Positions 25,285-37,663 of a stretch of DNA of 64,000 bases are shown piece by piece. The translations under genes were made by a program, and so were the position numbers. The notes below the pieces were generated by a model. The model made no database searches. It was not told the origin of the DNA and was given only the letters and a program-made list of their open reading frames with translations. The stretch's first letter is position 1; every line of letters begins with the position of its first letter. Source of the DNA: Acanthochlamys bracteata (taxonomy: Eukaryota > Streptophyta > Magnoliopsida > Pandanales > Velloziaceae). The stretch lies in NCBI GenBank assembly GCA_019914995.1, contig CM034141.1:1922001-1986000 (forward strand). The letters are read 5' to 3'.

Positions 25285-25580
25285 AAATTTTCTGCACAAA
25301 AACGACAAATCTTAAAAGATCTGATATCATTTTACCCTCCATTATCACATATAATCAAGTGAATACACCATCCAACAAGTAACATGATTATACAAGCAAA
25401 TATACAAAAGTGGTGATTGAAAGTTAAGTTGGGAAGACCCTTACCATATGCCAATAACATACCATGTACTCAAAGGCCCAAGCAACACCAGAGTCTGCCT
25501 CGGGTTCAGCTTTACAATTTCAAGTCACTAAGATGCCTCAAAACTTGAATCTAGATGTACGTTGGCAGCCCTCTTAGAAG
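25285..25580 (-). pseudogene. Intron remnant of the membrane-protein gene in the left arm
   Basis: Inverted match of 56106-56385, which is the 3' part of intron 8 of the gene at 49856-56580. The match runs to the splice acceptor (TTGTGCAG) and stops a few bases into exon 9. Exons 9-10 and following DNA (about 56389-56874 in right-arm numbering) are missing here. The rest of that gene is also absent, as the arm ends at 25580 at a copia LTR. Confidence 0.8.
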
Positions 25581-25907
25581 TGTTGGAAATATCGAGTGTG
25601 TTCGGTTTGATAACCTCAGCGAAAATATAAAACACACTCAAATATCTTACGTAAGCAATACGAGAATTAAAAAAAGAGCAAGAAAATCACAAAGATAAGA
25701 GATTTACGTGAGAAAAAATGAGAAAAATCTTACGGGAAGACAAATTAGCCTTCAAAAAAATCACTAAATTAAAACAATTATAAAATTTTGTATTATATTT
25801 TAAGTAAAAACTCTCACTAAAATATTTTATTTTTATCTTTCACATTTGATGTGTGAATGATCTTTTATTATTTTTTATGTTCCAAACAAATGTCTCTCAT
25901 TCATATA
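25581..25907 (-). mobile_element. Outer piece of a truncated copia element (3' LTR part)
   Basis: Starts TGTTGGAAATATCGAG directly at the arm breakpoint and looks like the end of a copia LTR whose body continues at 36386. The Sirevirus at 25908-36385 splits it, leaving ATATA on both sides. Orientation minus is inferred from the polymerase remnants at 36786-37600. Confidence 0.65.
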
Positions 25908-27414
25908 TGTTAGATATTCCTGCAAGATCAACTCAAGAGGGGAGGGGTGAATTGAGTTAGTCTATAAAAATTTTTGTTAAGTTTGTAATCCCTCTTGCAG
26001 AGAGCCGACAAAATGTACTTGTGTCAATCTTTCAGAACTGCAGCATGTAAGAGTTAGTGTGTTTCTTGTGTAGTGACAAAGAGTAGTCTTTCGGGGTATT
26101 TAACGTGGTTTCGCAAACCCCTTTGCCTACATCCACGGTCGCTCTATATCACCAGAGCCAAAGCTTCACTAGACCTTTAATAAGCTACAAATACACCTAG
26201 AGCGAAGTGCTTCGCCAAGCACACATACTCTACCGGGTTTCTTCGCCAAGACAACCCCTACCAGCCTACAAGGTCTACAAGAAAATAAACAAATATTGAG
26301 TGCAGGATCTATTTCATGAATGTTGAGTGTTTAATCAGTGATTCAGATGAGATGATCGGAAAGATTGCTGAGAGATTTCTTCAGTATGATTTGCAGCAAG
26401 ATTTGTTTGTGTGGAGTAGTCAAGTTCGTGACCGGCAGTGGGAGTTTTTTTTTGTGTAGAGTGGTAGAGTTCTTGTATGTCTCTGTTTTTGCTTGGATTC
26501 TCTCTACTTTTGTTTTCTTTTTGTTCTCTCCCTGTTTCTCTCTATTTCTCCACCACATTTTCGTTCTTTGTGACTCCTTTTTATAGAACATCTTTCTGTG
26601 CGAGAGAGCCATTGAGAACGTTCTTTGTTGGTATTTCGGTTCTTCACGTCAAAGAAAGAATGGTGTTGTCCAGTGGTTCTTCAATTTGCGTTTGTGCAAA
26701 GTCTTTGTTGCATTAAATGCGTTGAAGAGATTTGAATTTTTATAGCGGTTGAGTGCTTAATTCAGCTAAGCTTCATTTGAATCTCGGTGGTGATGAGTTA
26801 ATTTGGTATGTCCATAATAAATGCAGTGCAAGTTGACCGCTTGATTGATCAAGGACTTTGACTGCTTTCTTTCCTTGATTATTGAGCTTCCCTTTTGTGT
26901 GAAAGTGAAGATGATTCTAGCTCTTGTAAATCTTACATTTGAAGTCCTTGATCCGTTATGAGTGCGGTGATTTTTGAAGGGGAAACCGTTCTTAGTTGAA
27001 CATATATGGATCTGTCATAAAGCAGAAATGCATATGCTTGATAGCCAAACAAGCTGGCGTAATGTGGCTGTTGTATCCTCTGTCCCATATGTTGTTCTCT
27101 GTCCCCCTTGATGTGACATATCATTGTTGGTTATTTATTTGTGGCATCCTCATCCCGTATCTTTGTTCTCTGTCCCCGCTTCAAGCGATCAGCGGTGTGT
27201 GATGTGGCTGTGGCATCCTACATCCCGTGTCTTTGTCCTCTGTCCGGTATGTAGTAGCATATGATTTGGTAGATGATGATGCATTTTTGTCTCTTTGTAA
27301 ATTAAATGATCTTTGTTTGTCTAATCCTGCGGACTTGTTTTTGATTATTAGTCTTATATAAATCATAGTTCTTAATTCTTTGTTATCATCAAAATTATCC
27401 TTGTATTTCCAACA
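25908..27414 (-). repeat. 3' LTR of the complete Sirevirus
   Basis: 1507 bp, TGTTAGATATTCC at the left and TTTCCAACA at the right in plus-strand reading. It differs from the 5' LTR by clustered substitutions and lacks about 100-140 bp (counterpart of 35150-35282). It contains irregular repeats of a CATCCTCTGTCCCGTATG-like unit at about 27070-27250. Confidence 0.88.
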
Positions 27415-27720
27415 ATCTCCCCCTTTTTTATGATGACAAACAAATTAAGAATTATTAATTTATGTTTTTGTAAGCTCAATTTGAATTGAAAATTTGCCAT
27501 ACTTTTTCATGACTCCCCCTCAACTGGTGCATCTATTTTACTTACATGTTCATTGCTCATGGCTCCCCCTTAGATTGAGCCATAATAATAATTCTTCTTT
27601 CTTACCTTTTGATGATTCTTCTTTCTCTCCCTTTAACAATAATTCTTTCTCCCCCTTTAACAATAATTCTTCTTTCTCCCCCTTTTGTCATCTCAAAAAG
27701 CTTATGTAATATAGCTAAAT
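27415..27720 (-). repeat. Sirevirus 3' tail with repeated polypurine-like boxes
   Basis: On the minus strand this 300-bp tail carries about six G-rich purine boxes of the type GGGGGAG (plus strand CTCCCCC at about 27417, 27514, 27564, 27640, 27651 and 27677), several joined by repeats of AATTATTGTTAAA. The box touching the LTR (AAAAAAGGGGGAGAT) is the true polypurine tract for second-strand priming. Multiple purine boxes upstream of the LTR are a known Sirevirus trait. Confidence 0.7.
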
Positions 27721-27859
27721 TTTAACAGGTAACGAAAAGTTCAACCATTCATTTAAGCATAGCTAGTGACAAGTAAATAAACAAGCAAACATCCAGCCAC
27801 ATAAAACAAACATCTAAACAGGTAATGAAACTAAGCCTAAGCTAAGTTTTTGACTAGTT

Positions 27860-29390
27860 ATTTCTACGCCTAGATGATGTTTCTACACCGGAGGTGCGGG
27901 GCGTTGATGTTTTGGTTTAGCCGCAGAGGATGGAGGAAGTATTGCTACATCCTCATCAACCAAGGCTTGTGAGTGGAGACTGGGTTTGTGAGCTTTTGCG
28001 TTTTTGTTCCCTGCGCTTAGGGGAAGGCTAGAGCAGTTGAGGAGTTGATAGGGGTTGAGAGATAGGAGGTTTGGTGAAAAGGGGTTCAGTTGGGTCTCAT
28101 TTGGGGTATCTTTGGGCGGTGATTTTTCCGTGCAGAGGAGCTTCATAAGCGATAATTGATAATGGCTCAGTTTCTGATCGGGTTCTTGAGAGCTCCTTCA
28201 CCGGGCATTCTTGGTGATTCTATGTGCTCGGTTGCCTTGTGCGGAGATCTTTGAATGATCATTGCTCCCCATATTATAGTGTCTGCATTCATCATCATCC
28301 ATCCTCCCGCCCATCTTCTGTGCATTTTCCTCTGCATCCATCTGTCCGGTCTCAAATTCATCTCGATCGACTTGTCCTTTGGGTGCCCCTGGTTTGCGGA
28401 TGGCGTCCTTGAGCTCTTCAAAGGTTGTGTTCAGCTTCTGAATTTTCTTAGTTTGCTCTAGGATGGCATTGAGAATGTTTGTTAAGCACTGAGTCAGCTG
28501 AGCTGTTGTGGCACTTGCAGAGTTATTGTCAACTGGAGGGTGCTTAGACGTTATCCTTTCCTCTGCCTCAATGATTCCTCTTAAGAACTTTGCATCCATC
28601 CTCATCATCTTCTTCACTTGTAGGGTTCCCATAGGCACAGCTTTAAATTGGCATATCCTACATATAACATGAGGATATGGGAAATGCTTACTCCCAGACT
28701 TGGAGACTCTCGTCATGTGGTGCAACATCACCGCACAGATGTTGATTGGCAATTTCTTCATCAACCTCCATAACAGAAAGGCGTCGTAGTTGGTGATAAT
28801 GTTGCAGCTTCCAGACCGAGGAACTATTACTTTGGAGATGACATGGCAGAGAGCTCTCAACAGAGAGGTAAGTGGCGGCCGACTCATATGGGGAGCTTTG
28901 TTACAACCTCATTTCCGGTGTGCTTGAGGTAATTGGTTTGGAGTCACCGGCGGCGGCATCTCCTCTCGGTAAGGTAGATCGAGCATTAAGGACATGGATC
29001 GCGCCTCGGGTTGATCTCGATTCCATTAACCATGGTGCGACAGGAGGAGCCGGTCGGATGAAGATTGGCGTAGAACATTCGACACATTCCTCTGAAAATT
29101 CTGCCGCCACTCATTGAATATTGGCCCATCCTTGTGCCTCAAAAATTTCATCCACTTCAAGGCCGTAGTAATTGAAGTCGCCGAAATTTACACTTACCGC
29201 GTCGAGTGGAATTGCTAGCTGCCATTGTATTTCTCGAGTCGTCCTTGTCGATGAATCTCTTGTCATGGTCGTGGTCGGTTCTGGAGCTTCTTGCACGAGT
29301 TTTACGATTTTTCTTGGCCATTTGCAGAGGTTTTGGGGATTTGGCTTAGGGTTTGAGATTTAGGATTCGAGAGGGAGAGGGAAATTTGAA
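27860..29390 (-). CDS. Sirevirus additional 3' ORF (env-like/plant transposon protein), interrupted
   Basis: Lies downstream of polymerase. The longest open part (28887-28198, 229 codons) starts within a conserved helical region and runs into a Gln/Asn-rich then charged tail with coiled-coil character (heptad-like KKIQKLNTTFEELKDA). An N-terminal part near 29310-29110 is in another frame, so the ORF has at least one shift. A homologous ORF occurs in the second Sirevirus (43967 to about 47730), which supports it as a genuine element gene. Its function in Sireviruses is unproven; some authors call it env-like. I see no convincing signal peptide or membrane span. Confidence 0.65.
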
Positions 29391-29579
29391 ATGAAGACGA
29401 CGAGTTGTGAGGAGCTGCCCAGTCGGGTTAGCTTATACTACATACAGCCTAGTATGAGTCAGCTGGGTCATGTGCTCAAGACGTGATTGGTCACCGCTAC
29501 TATAGTTCTATCGATTGCGATCATTGTTGTGCGGCTGTAATCATCTTGAAATCTAAATACGTCTGAGAGGCGAGCAGAG

Positions 29580-32500
29580 CATAGTTATATGACACATAAA
29601 CCTATCTCATGGCGATTTTTTGTGAGCGAGTCAAGTCCTAAAAGTTTAGTGAAGATGTCGGCTAGTTGATTCTCAGAATTAACAAAGTTTAACACTATAT
29701 TATTGCATTCAACATGCTCTCTAATGAAATGATGTCTCAAATCTATGTGCTTTGTGCGTGAGTGTTGAATGATTTTTTTTGGTTAACTTAATGGCACTTG
29801 TATTATTCTGAATATAGGCACATTCTTAAAATCACGGCCAAAATCAAGAAGTTGTTGTTTTATCCAAAGTACACGAGGAGCAAGAACTTCCGGTGCTATG
29901 TATACCTTGGCGGTTGATTGACATCGCCACTGAAGCTTGTGATACGGAGCACCATGAGATCGGACAACCTCCTAAAAACCGACAAGAGCCACTTGTGCTC
30001 TTTCTATCAAGCTTGCATCCACCAAAAAATCGTCGGCATAGACATATAAGTTAAATTCACAGCCTCTTGGATAGAATAATTCTAATTCTTTAGTTCCTAC
30101 CAAGTATTTAATGATTCGTTTTACAGCTATCATGTGAGACTCTTTTGGATCACTTTGAAATCTAGCACATAGACATACACTGAATTGAATGTCCGGTCTA
30201 CTGGCAGTAAGATAAAGGAGTGATCCAATCATACCTCTATATAATTTCTGATCAACTACTTTACCTATCTCATCTCGGTTCAGTTTGCAGGAGGTAGGTA
30301 TTGGAGTGCTCATCTCCTTGCTTCCTTCCATGCTGTATTTTTTTTTATCAACTCTTTAATGTATTTGATTTGACTTATGAAGATGCCATTTTTCAGTTGT
30401 TTAATTTGTAGACCAAGAAAATAATTTAGTTCACCCATCAAGCTCATTTCAAACTCCTCTTTCATCAAGCCAGAAAATTTTCTGCATAGTCTTTCATTAG
30501 TGGCACCAAATATTATATCATCTACATAGACTTGTATAATTAACATGTCATTTTCTTCATACAATGTGAACAAGGTTAAGTCAATCTTACCTCGACTGAA
30601 GCCTTTTTCAATCAGAAATGTGCTTAATCTTTCATACCAAGCTCTGGGAGCTTGTTTCAGATCATAAGAGCTTTATTCAATTTGTAAACATGATTTGGAC
30701 AGCTTGTGTTTTCAAACCAGGGAGGTTGTTCAACATAAACTTTTTCTTTCAGAAGACCATTCAGAAATGCACTTTTAACATCCATTTGAAAAAGTTTGAA
30801 ATCTTTGTGACATGCAAAAGCAAGTAGTATTCTAATGGCTTCAAGACGTGCAACAGGAGCATAAGTTTCATCAAAATCTATTCCTTCTTCCTGATTATAT
30901 CTTTTAGCTACTAGTCTAGCTTTGTTTCTAGTTATGATGCCATTTTCATCTAATTTATTTCTAAACACCCATTTTGTTCCTATGATGGATTTGTTTGGAG
31001 GTTTTCTAACAAGATGCCATACATTATTTCTTTCAAACTGATTTAATTCTTCTTGCATGGCAATGATCCATGAACTATCTGTCAATGCATCATCTATGCA
31101 TTTTGGTTCTAGATTTGATACAAATGCAGAATATTTCATGAAATTATTTTTAAAGTAAGATCTGGTTCTTGTACCTTCATTTACTTCACATAGTATATTT
31201 TCTTGTCGATGACTGGATCTGTACTTGAAAGTCCTGCTGGTCTGCTTACGAGTTTCTGTCTGATTAGGTAGAATTTTAGGAGTCTGTCCTTCCTCTGTTA
31301 TTTCAGCTGGCTGTTCGTCAGCTGTTTGGGTCTCTATAATCTGTTATTTTTCTGTCGATGGGAACAGCTCTTCTTCTTCTTCTGATCCTGCATCTAGTTC
31401 TCGATTTCTTCTCCTCCCATTGTTAGACTCATTAAATAATACATGCATAGATTCTTCAACAATCATGGTTCGTTTGTTAAAAATTCTATAAGCTTTTGAT
31501 GCAGAAGAGTAACCGAGAAAAATACCTTCATCGCTTTGCATCAAACTTTCCAAGATTATCTTTTCCGTTGTTGAGGATAAAATATTTACATCCAAAGGTT
31601 CTTAAGTAACTGATATTTGGGGTTCTTCCTTTTAGAAGCTCATATGGAGTCTTTTTAAGAATGGGTCGGATGAATGCACGGTTAATAATATGACATGCAG
31701 TATTAACAGTTTCAGCCCAAAAATATTTTGGTAGGTTCTGTTCTATGAGCATGGTTCGTGCCATTTCTACTAGCACTCTATTTTTTCTTTCCACTACACC
31801 ATTTTGTTGGGGAGTTCTTGGAGCAGAGAAGTTATGTGTTAAGTCATTAGAGTCACAGAATTCATCAAAATAAAAGTTTTAAAATTCCTTACCATGATCA
31901 CTTCTAATAGCACAGATGTTTAGGTTTAGTTCTTTTTGAATTTTTTTGAAAAAGCATATGAATGTTTTCAAAGCATCATTCTTGTATGCTAAGAAGTAAA
32001 CCCAACAGAAACGAGAATAATCATCTACCATTAATAGACAGTAATACTTACCTCCCAAGTTTGCTATTCTTACTGGTCCAAATAAATCCATGTGTAGCAG
32101 TTATAATGGTTGATTGGTTGTTATCACTTGCTTGTGCTTGAATGATGACTTCACTTATTTTCCTTTGGCACATGCATTACATAATTCATCCAAGCTATAG
32201 TTGGCTTTAGGCAGTCCTTTTACTAGTTTTAACTTGGACAATTTTGATAGGATCTTGATATTGCAGTGTCCTAAACGTCTGTGCCAGAGCCAGCTGCTTT
32301 CCTGCTGACTTGCTACTAAACACATTTTGTTGTTAGGAAGGTCATCAATATAGAGTACATAGACATTACCTTCCCTTTTTTCGTTCAATATTTCTTCTCC
32401 AGATGACAGATTGACAATTGAGCAGTAATTATTGTCAAAATTGACTTTAAATCCATTATCACATAATTGGCTTATGCTTATTAGGTTATGTTTTAATCCT

Positions 32501-34660
32501 TTAACATGAAGAATATTTTCTATGCAAAAGGAAGAGGGATTACCTATTTTACCTACGCCTATTGCTTTGCACTTACTGTTGTCTCCAAGAATCACATTTC
32601 CGCCAATTTGTTTTTGTAGACTGCTGAAACATTTTTCATTTCCTGTCGTGTGTCTTGAGCACCCGCTGTCCAAGTACCATTTGCTATTTTTCAGTCGGGT
32701 TAGCTCCTCTCCTTCCTGCAAAAAAAGTCTTTAGTGCTTAGGTACCCAAATTTCTTTGGGTCCTAAAAAGTTAGTGCTGTTATATGCTCCTTTTGGAACC
32801 CATATCATTTTAATTTTATTAGTGTTCTTTTTATACCAGCATGAATAAACATTATGTCCTTTTCTGCCACAATGAAAGCATTTAACAAAAGGTATTGTGG
32901 AGTAAGACATGTTTGCTGTATGTGCTTTGGACATTAACTTTTTGTTTTGCATCCTTACTGTTGCCATACCTGAGTGGCTTGTGGAGGGCTGATCATACCT
33001 TGAGATTTGTTTACCAGTTGCCATAGATGCTGGAATGAATCCTATTCCTTCCTTTCTGTATGGGCTGCGTTGAGCTCCCAGTATTGCATCTAGTTTATCC
33101 TTTCCATTAACAAATCTTGCCAGTGATGCTTCTAGGTCGAGGTTCTTACTCTGCAGAGCTTTGTTCTCTTGAAGCAGTCTTTGATTTTCTTCCATCAGCT
33201 TAGTTTCTTTTATGTGCATATTTGTATAATCAGTCATAAATGGTTTAAGATCTGAAATGGTGGGAATATGACAGTCTATCCACCTCTCTACTCAGTGCCT
33301 CATTCAACTCCTCAAACTCAGCAATTTTCTTTATCCTGTCTATGCTTGAGCTTTCTGTGCATTTTGTTAGTTCTCCAGTCTTACATTCATTTAGTTTGAC
33401 ATGAAGCTTTTCATTTATTTGAGTCAAGCGTTTATTTTCAATATGCAGTGCACATAGTTTAGAGTTAATATGATCATAATCTGCATGGAGTGTGTCTTTC
33501 ATAGCATCAGTTTTGTCTTCTAAGGCATTTTTTAAAACAAGTATTTCCTTTTTCAGACATTCGTTTTCATCCTTAAATTTATGCATGCATACCTTCATAG
33601 TTTTGCAGTCGGTTTTAGCATGTAGGTATTTTGCATACAGTTCATCAAAAACATCTTGTAATTGTTCATTAGAATCATCATAGTCAGTAGAATTTACCTC
33701 ATTGTCATCTTCATGATCTGCCATCAGACATAAGTTGCTTTCTTTATTTTTCTCTGTCTCAGTCTATCTTCTGCTGAACTTTCATCTTCATCACTCCAGG
33801 CTGCCATAGCTCGTTTTCTTCTTGTGTCCTTGTATTTAGATCTCTTTAGCAGTGGACAATCGTTCTTGAAGTATCCTGGCTTGTTGCAGTTGAAGCAGTT
33901 GGTGTCCTGTCTGTCCTCTTCTCTATTGGTTCCTCCAGGAACCCTTCTTTTTCTAAGCTTGTTTCTTCTGAGAAAATTTTTAAATTTACGGGTTAAGAGT
34001 GCAATATTTTCATCAGAGGAAGAATCACTTACCTGCTGGTCGTTGATCTTTAATGCAATCCCTTCAGGACGTTCATCAGTTTTCTTCAGAGATAGTTCCT
34101 TGGCCATTAGCTTGCCAATCAGTTCATCCAGTGACATTTGAGGAAAAGTTGGATTTTCCTCTATGGCATCTACTTTAGATCCAAATGTTGGCAAAGATGA
34201 CTCTCAATATCTTCCATTTTGATTCTTGAGTTTGAATACTTTTTTCTAGATTCTTGAGGATTTGTAATGTTAGTAAATCTAATGAACATCGAGAAATGGA
34301 CTCACCTCGGTTCATCCCGAAGTTTTTCATACTCATGCATGAGCGATTCACTCTGGTTTCCTTGACTTGAGTGGTTTCCTTCATGCGTTACCTCCAACTG
34401 ATCCCATATTTCTTTGGCAGAGTTGCAAGCACTGATTCGATTGAACTCATTAGGATCTAGCGCACAATACAGAAGGTTCATAGCTCTGTCATTCATTGAT
34501 ATGAGCTTGTTATCTTCATCATTGTATTCTCGTTCAGCCTTGGGGATACGTATCCCATCTGGACCAGTTTTGGTTGGAAGGATAGGTCCGTCCCGTATGA
34601 TCTTCCATAGTGTGAAGTCTTGTGCTCGAATAAAGATTGTCATCTTGGTTTTTCAGTAGC
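29580..34660 (-). CDS. Sirevirus gag-pol, frameshifted
   Basis: Reading leftward from about 34660: gag, with CCHC knuckles near 33885 ([15 protein letters not shown]) and near 32880 ([14 protein letters not shown]); protease with the DSG active site near 32680; the GAG-pre-integrase His box near 32280; integrase at about 32091-31530, with GVVERKN-type sequence near 31790; reverse transcriptase at 31139-30310, with YVDDII near 30525; and RNase H to about 29600. Frames break near 34190, 33240, 32720, 32120, 31870, 31340, 30650 and 30320. The order integrase before reverse transcriptase defines Ty1/copia. The protein is split into several frames, so this copy cannot make an intact polyprotein. 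Confidence 0.85.
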
Positions 34661-34785
34661 CATAATTTATTCCATCAAAAGAGTGGTGGTCTGTTAGAGG
34701 ATCTACCTTCAAAAGCTATAGGAACAAGGTTAGCCATAAGGATCTTTTACCTCAAGGTTGTTAGACCTTTGATTTTTGGAGGCCT

Positions 34786-34797
34786 GCTCTGATACCA
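34786..34797 (-). promoter_or_regulatory. tRNA-Met primer-binding site of the complete Sirevirus
   Basis: Minus strand TGGTATCAGAGC, within ATTGGTATCAGAGCAGG, directly inside the 5' LTR. It is complementary to the 3' end of plant initiator tRNA-Met, the usual primer for copia elements. Confidence 0.9.
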
Positions 34798-34799
34798 AT

Positions 34800-36385
34800 T
34801 GTTAGATATTCCTGCAAGATCAACTCAAGAGGGCAGGGGTGAATTGAGTTAGTCTATAAAAATTTTTGTTAAGTTTGTAATCCTACTGGCAGAGAGCCGT
34901 TGTAGGGTGTGTCAATCTTTGTAACTGCAGACAGAAGAGTTAGTGTGTTTACTGACAAAAGTGACAAAGAGTAGTGCTCAGGGTATTTAACGTGGTTCGG
35001 CAAAACCCCTTTGCCTATATCCACGGTCGCTCTATCACTAGAGCCAAAGCTTCACTAGACCTTTAATAAGCTATAAATACACCTAGAGCGAAGTGCTTGC
35101 AAGCACACATACTCTACCGGGTTTCTTCGCCAAGACAACCCCCTACGACCTCTGACACACTTTGTCCCCCGGCTGATTTGCTATCACTATTACAAGGTCT
35201 AAGAGCTTACACCAAGCTCTACACGAGCTTCCTTTACCGTGCATGCAAAGACCACCTTTACAATCGTAAGTGACAAGTTACAAGAAAATAAACAAGTATT
35301 GAGTGCAGGATCTATCTTATAAATGTTGAGTGTTTAATCGGTGATTCGGATGAGATGATCGGAGAGAGATTCTTGTGATTTCTTGATATGATTTGCAGCA
35401 AGATTTGTTTGTGTGGAGTAGTCAAGTTCGTGACCGGCAGTGGAAGTTTTTTTCTGTGTAGAGTGGTAGAGTTTTTGTATGTCTCTGTTTTTGCTTGGAT
35501 TCTCTCTACTTCTATTTTCTTTTTGTTCTCTCCCTGTTTCTCTCTATTTCTCCACCACATTTCCTCGTTGCTGTGACTCCCTTTTTATAGAATATCTTTC
35601 CTGTGCAGGAGCCGTTGAGGAACGCTGCTGTTGGCGCTCGGTTCTTCACGTCAGAGAAAGAATGATGTTGTCCAGTGGTTCTTCAGCTGTGTTTGTGCAA
35701 AGTCTTTGTTACATTAAATGCGTTGAAGAGATTTTAATTTGCTGCCAACGGTTGAGTGCTTAATTCAGCTAAGTTTCTGTTTGAATCTCGGTGAGCTGAT
35801 GAGTTGATATGGTATGTTCATAATAAATAAAGTGCAGGTTGACCGCTTGACTGATCAAGGACTTTGACTGCTTTTTTTTCTTAATTATTGAGCTTCCCTT
35901 TTGTGTGAAAGTGAAGATGATTTTAGCTCTTGTAAATCTTCTGTTTGAAGTCCTTCAGTCCGTTGTGAGTGCAGGTGATTTTTGAAGGCAAGGAAAACTT
36001 CGTTGCCGTTGAACATATAGGTCTATCCCGAAACAGAGAAGTCTGCATATGCTTCAGTAGCCAAATAATTGACTGTAATGTGGCTGTTGTATTCTCTGTC
36101 CCGTATGTTATTCTTTGTCCCGCTTCAGTAGCAGCATAGCAGTTGGCTGTTATTTAGCTGTGGCATCCTCTGTCCCGTATGCTGTTCTCTGTCCCGCTTC
36201 AAACAGTCGAGCAGCTGATTGTGATGTGGCATAACAGTTGGCTGTATGATGGCTGTTTTTGTCTGCTGTAAATTAAATGATCTTTGTTTGTCTAATCCTG
36301 CAGACTTGTTTTCAGATTATTAGTCTTATATAAATCATAGTTTTTAATTCTTTGTTATCATAAAATTATCCTTGTATTTTCAACA
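34800..36385 (-). repeat. 5' LTR of the complete Sirevirus
   Basis: 1586 bp, starting TGTTAGATATTCC and ending ATTTTCAACA in plus-strand reading. It carries the promoter of the element on the minus strand and an irregular repeat of CCTCTGTCCCGTATG-type units at about 36080-36210. It is followed by the second ATATA target duplication. Confidence 0.9.
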
Positions 36386-37663
36386 ATATATATAATTGCC
36401 AAATGAGATTCCTTAACTTTCAAACGGTTGTCATTTTATCTTTCCATTAATTGTATATGTCCTTTGGCTTTCCATCTTACAATAAATGTTTCAAATTTCT
36501 TAACCGTTAGTTTTTCAACTTTTTGAGTGATGATTCGTATTCCTTGATTTTTGGCATTCCAATATGAATACATATTTAACGTGTTGCATTCTAACGAACC
36601 ATTAATTTATATAATGGCTTTACAATATGTAATAAATCTCCGATTTAAAGATACTTTGCAAATTGCCAGAATAACAACAAATCGATACGTAAGTGTCAAA
36701 ATTCGATGACACTGAAAATAGGTACGACTGATAGGAGAAGGGCTAGTATGCATGCTAGCTGACTTCCTTTACCTCATACCGTTGTCTATCTTTCTCCGAT
36801 TTTATTGCTATCTTGAAGTGATTTTCTTTCGACTTGCTTATGACAACGGTCACATCTAATGTTGTTCCCCATTGTGGTTCCATTAAGAGATCTACAAAAT
36901 AAAATAATGTCAAGAGCTACCGTCTTAGTTAAGACATCCGTAGCATTCCATTTGGTAGGAACTTTGAGCATATCAATTTTCCCACTGGAAACAACCTTTT
37001 ATTCAAATCACCTGCATAGTATATATCAACAAACCATTTGACAACAAAGCCAAGTTCTCTGTAACACAATGCATCATTTAAGGTTTCTTTCACATATTGA
37101 AGGATCTTTTTCACTGCCTTCTAATGCTCAATGACTGGACATGTCATGAATTTACTTACTACTCCCACTGCATGTGCAATCTCAGACCGAGTGCAAATTA
37201 TGACATACATTAAGCTTCCCACTGCTGATGCATATGGTACCCGAGACATCCATATACTCTCTTAATCTGGCTAGGGCATAACAAAGATGATAGTTTGAGA
37301 CTAATAAATAGTGGGATAGACAATTCGGCTTATCAGATACATGTTGAACCGTTTTAGTACTTTACTCAGATAACTAGATTAAGACAGCCGAATCTCTCTA
37401 TTGCCTCTCTATCTCGCCATATCTGTATCCCCAGAATTTTGTTTGCCGATTTCAAATTCTTAGTATCAAATTCACTAGCCATTTAAGCTTTCAATTATTA
37501 GATGCGACCCATGCTTGGACCTACCATAAGAATATCATCCACATACAGTAGCAAGATAATAAACTCACCTCCCTCAAATCTTTTTATGTATACATAAGAG
37601 TCTGAGACAAGTTTGCTGTATTTTTGCTCCCGATACAAAAACCAAATCTCTTATACCAACACC
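36386..37663 (-). mobile_element. Inner piece of a truncated copia element (LTR part, RNase H, RT end)
   Basis: Continuation of the element beginning at 25581. On the minus strand, reverse transcriptase remains are visible near 37600-37490 (LLLYVDDILMVGPSMGR). RNase H follows near 37110-36860 (KKILQYVKETLNDALCYREL; WNATDVLTK). All frames are interrupted. The 5' side is lost: at 37664 the sequence switches to an unrelated Sirevirus LTR. Its stretch to 36785 should hold LTR and 3' tail; I cannot place the LTR border. Confidence 0.75.

Larger units (their letters stand above)
17083..25580. repeat. Left arm of a long inverted duplication
   Basis: Reverse-complement counterpart of 56106-64000. 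Shared landmarks in order: ARI last intron and exon, nicotinamidase, B3-like gene, a 192-bp LTR with primer-binding site, AT-rich DNA, and an intron piece of the membrane-protein gene. Position 17083 pairs with the window's right edge, so the true outer limit may lie further left. The inner end is sharp: CCCTCTTAGAAG at 25569-25580 is followed directly by a copia LTR (TGTTGG). Arm-specific events: a copia fragment is gained at 20973-22439, and about 0.49 kb is lost near 25285. Confidence 0.9.
25908..36385 (-). mobile_element. Complete Sirevirus-type Ty1/copia retrotransposon with extra 3' ORF
   Basis: A 10.5-kb element on the minus strand with both LTRs (25908-27414 and 34800-36385), target duplication ATATA (25903-25907 and 36386-36390), primer-binding site at 34786-34797 and a purine tract next to the 3' LTR (27415-27427). 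The order gag, protease, integrase, reverse transcriptase, RNase H, then an additional ORF identifies copia. Large LTRs, two CCHC knuckles, the extra ORF and repeated purine boxes fit the Sirevirus lineage. Frames are interrupted several times, so it is unlikely to be autonomous. It is nested in the copia piece 25581-25907/36386-37663. Confidence 0.92.
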
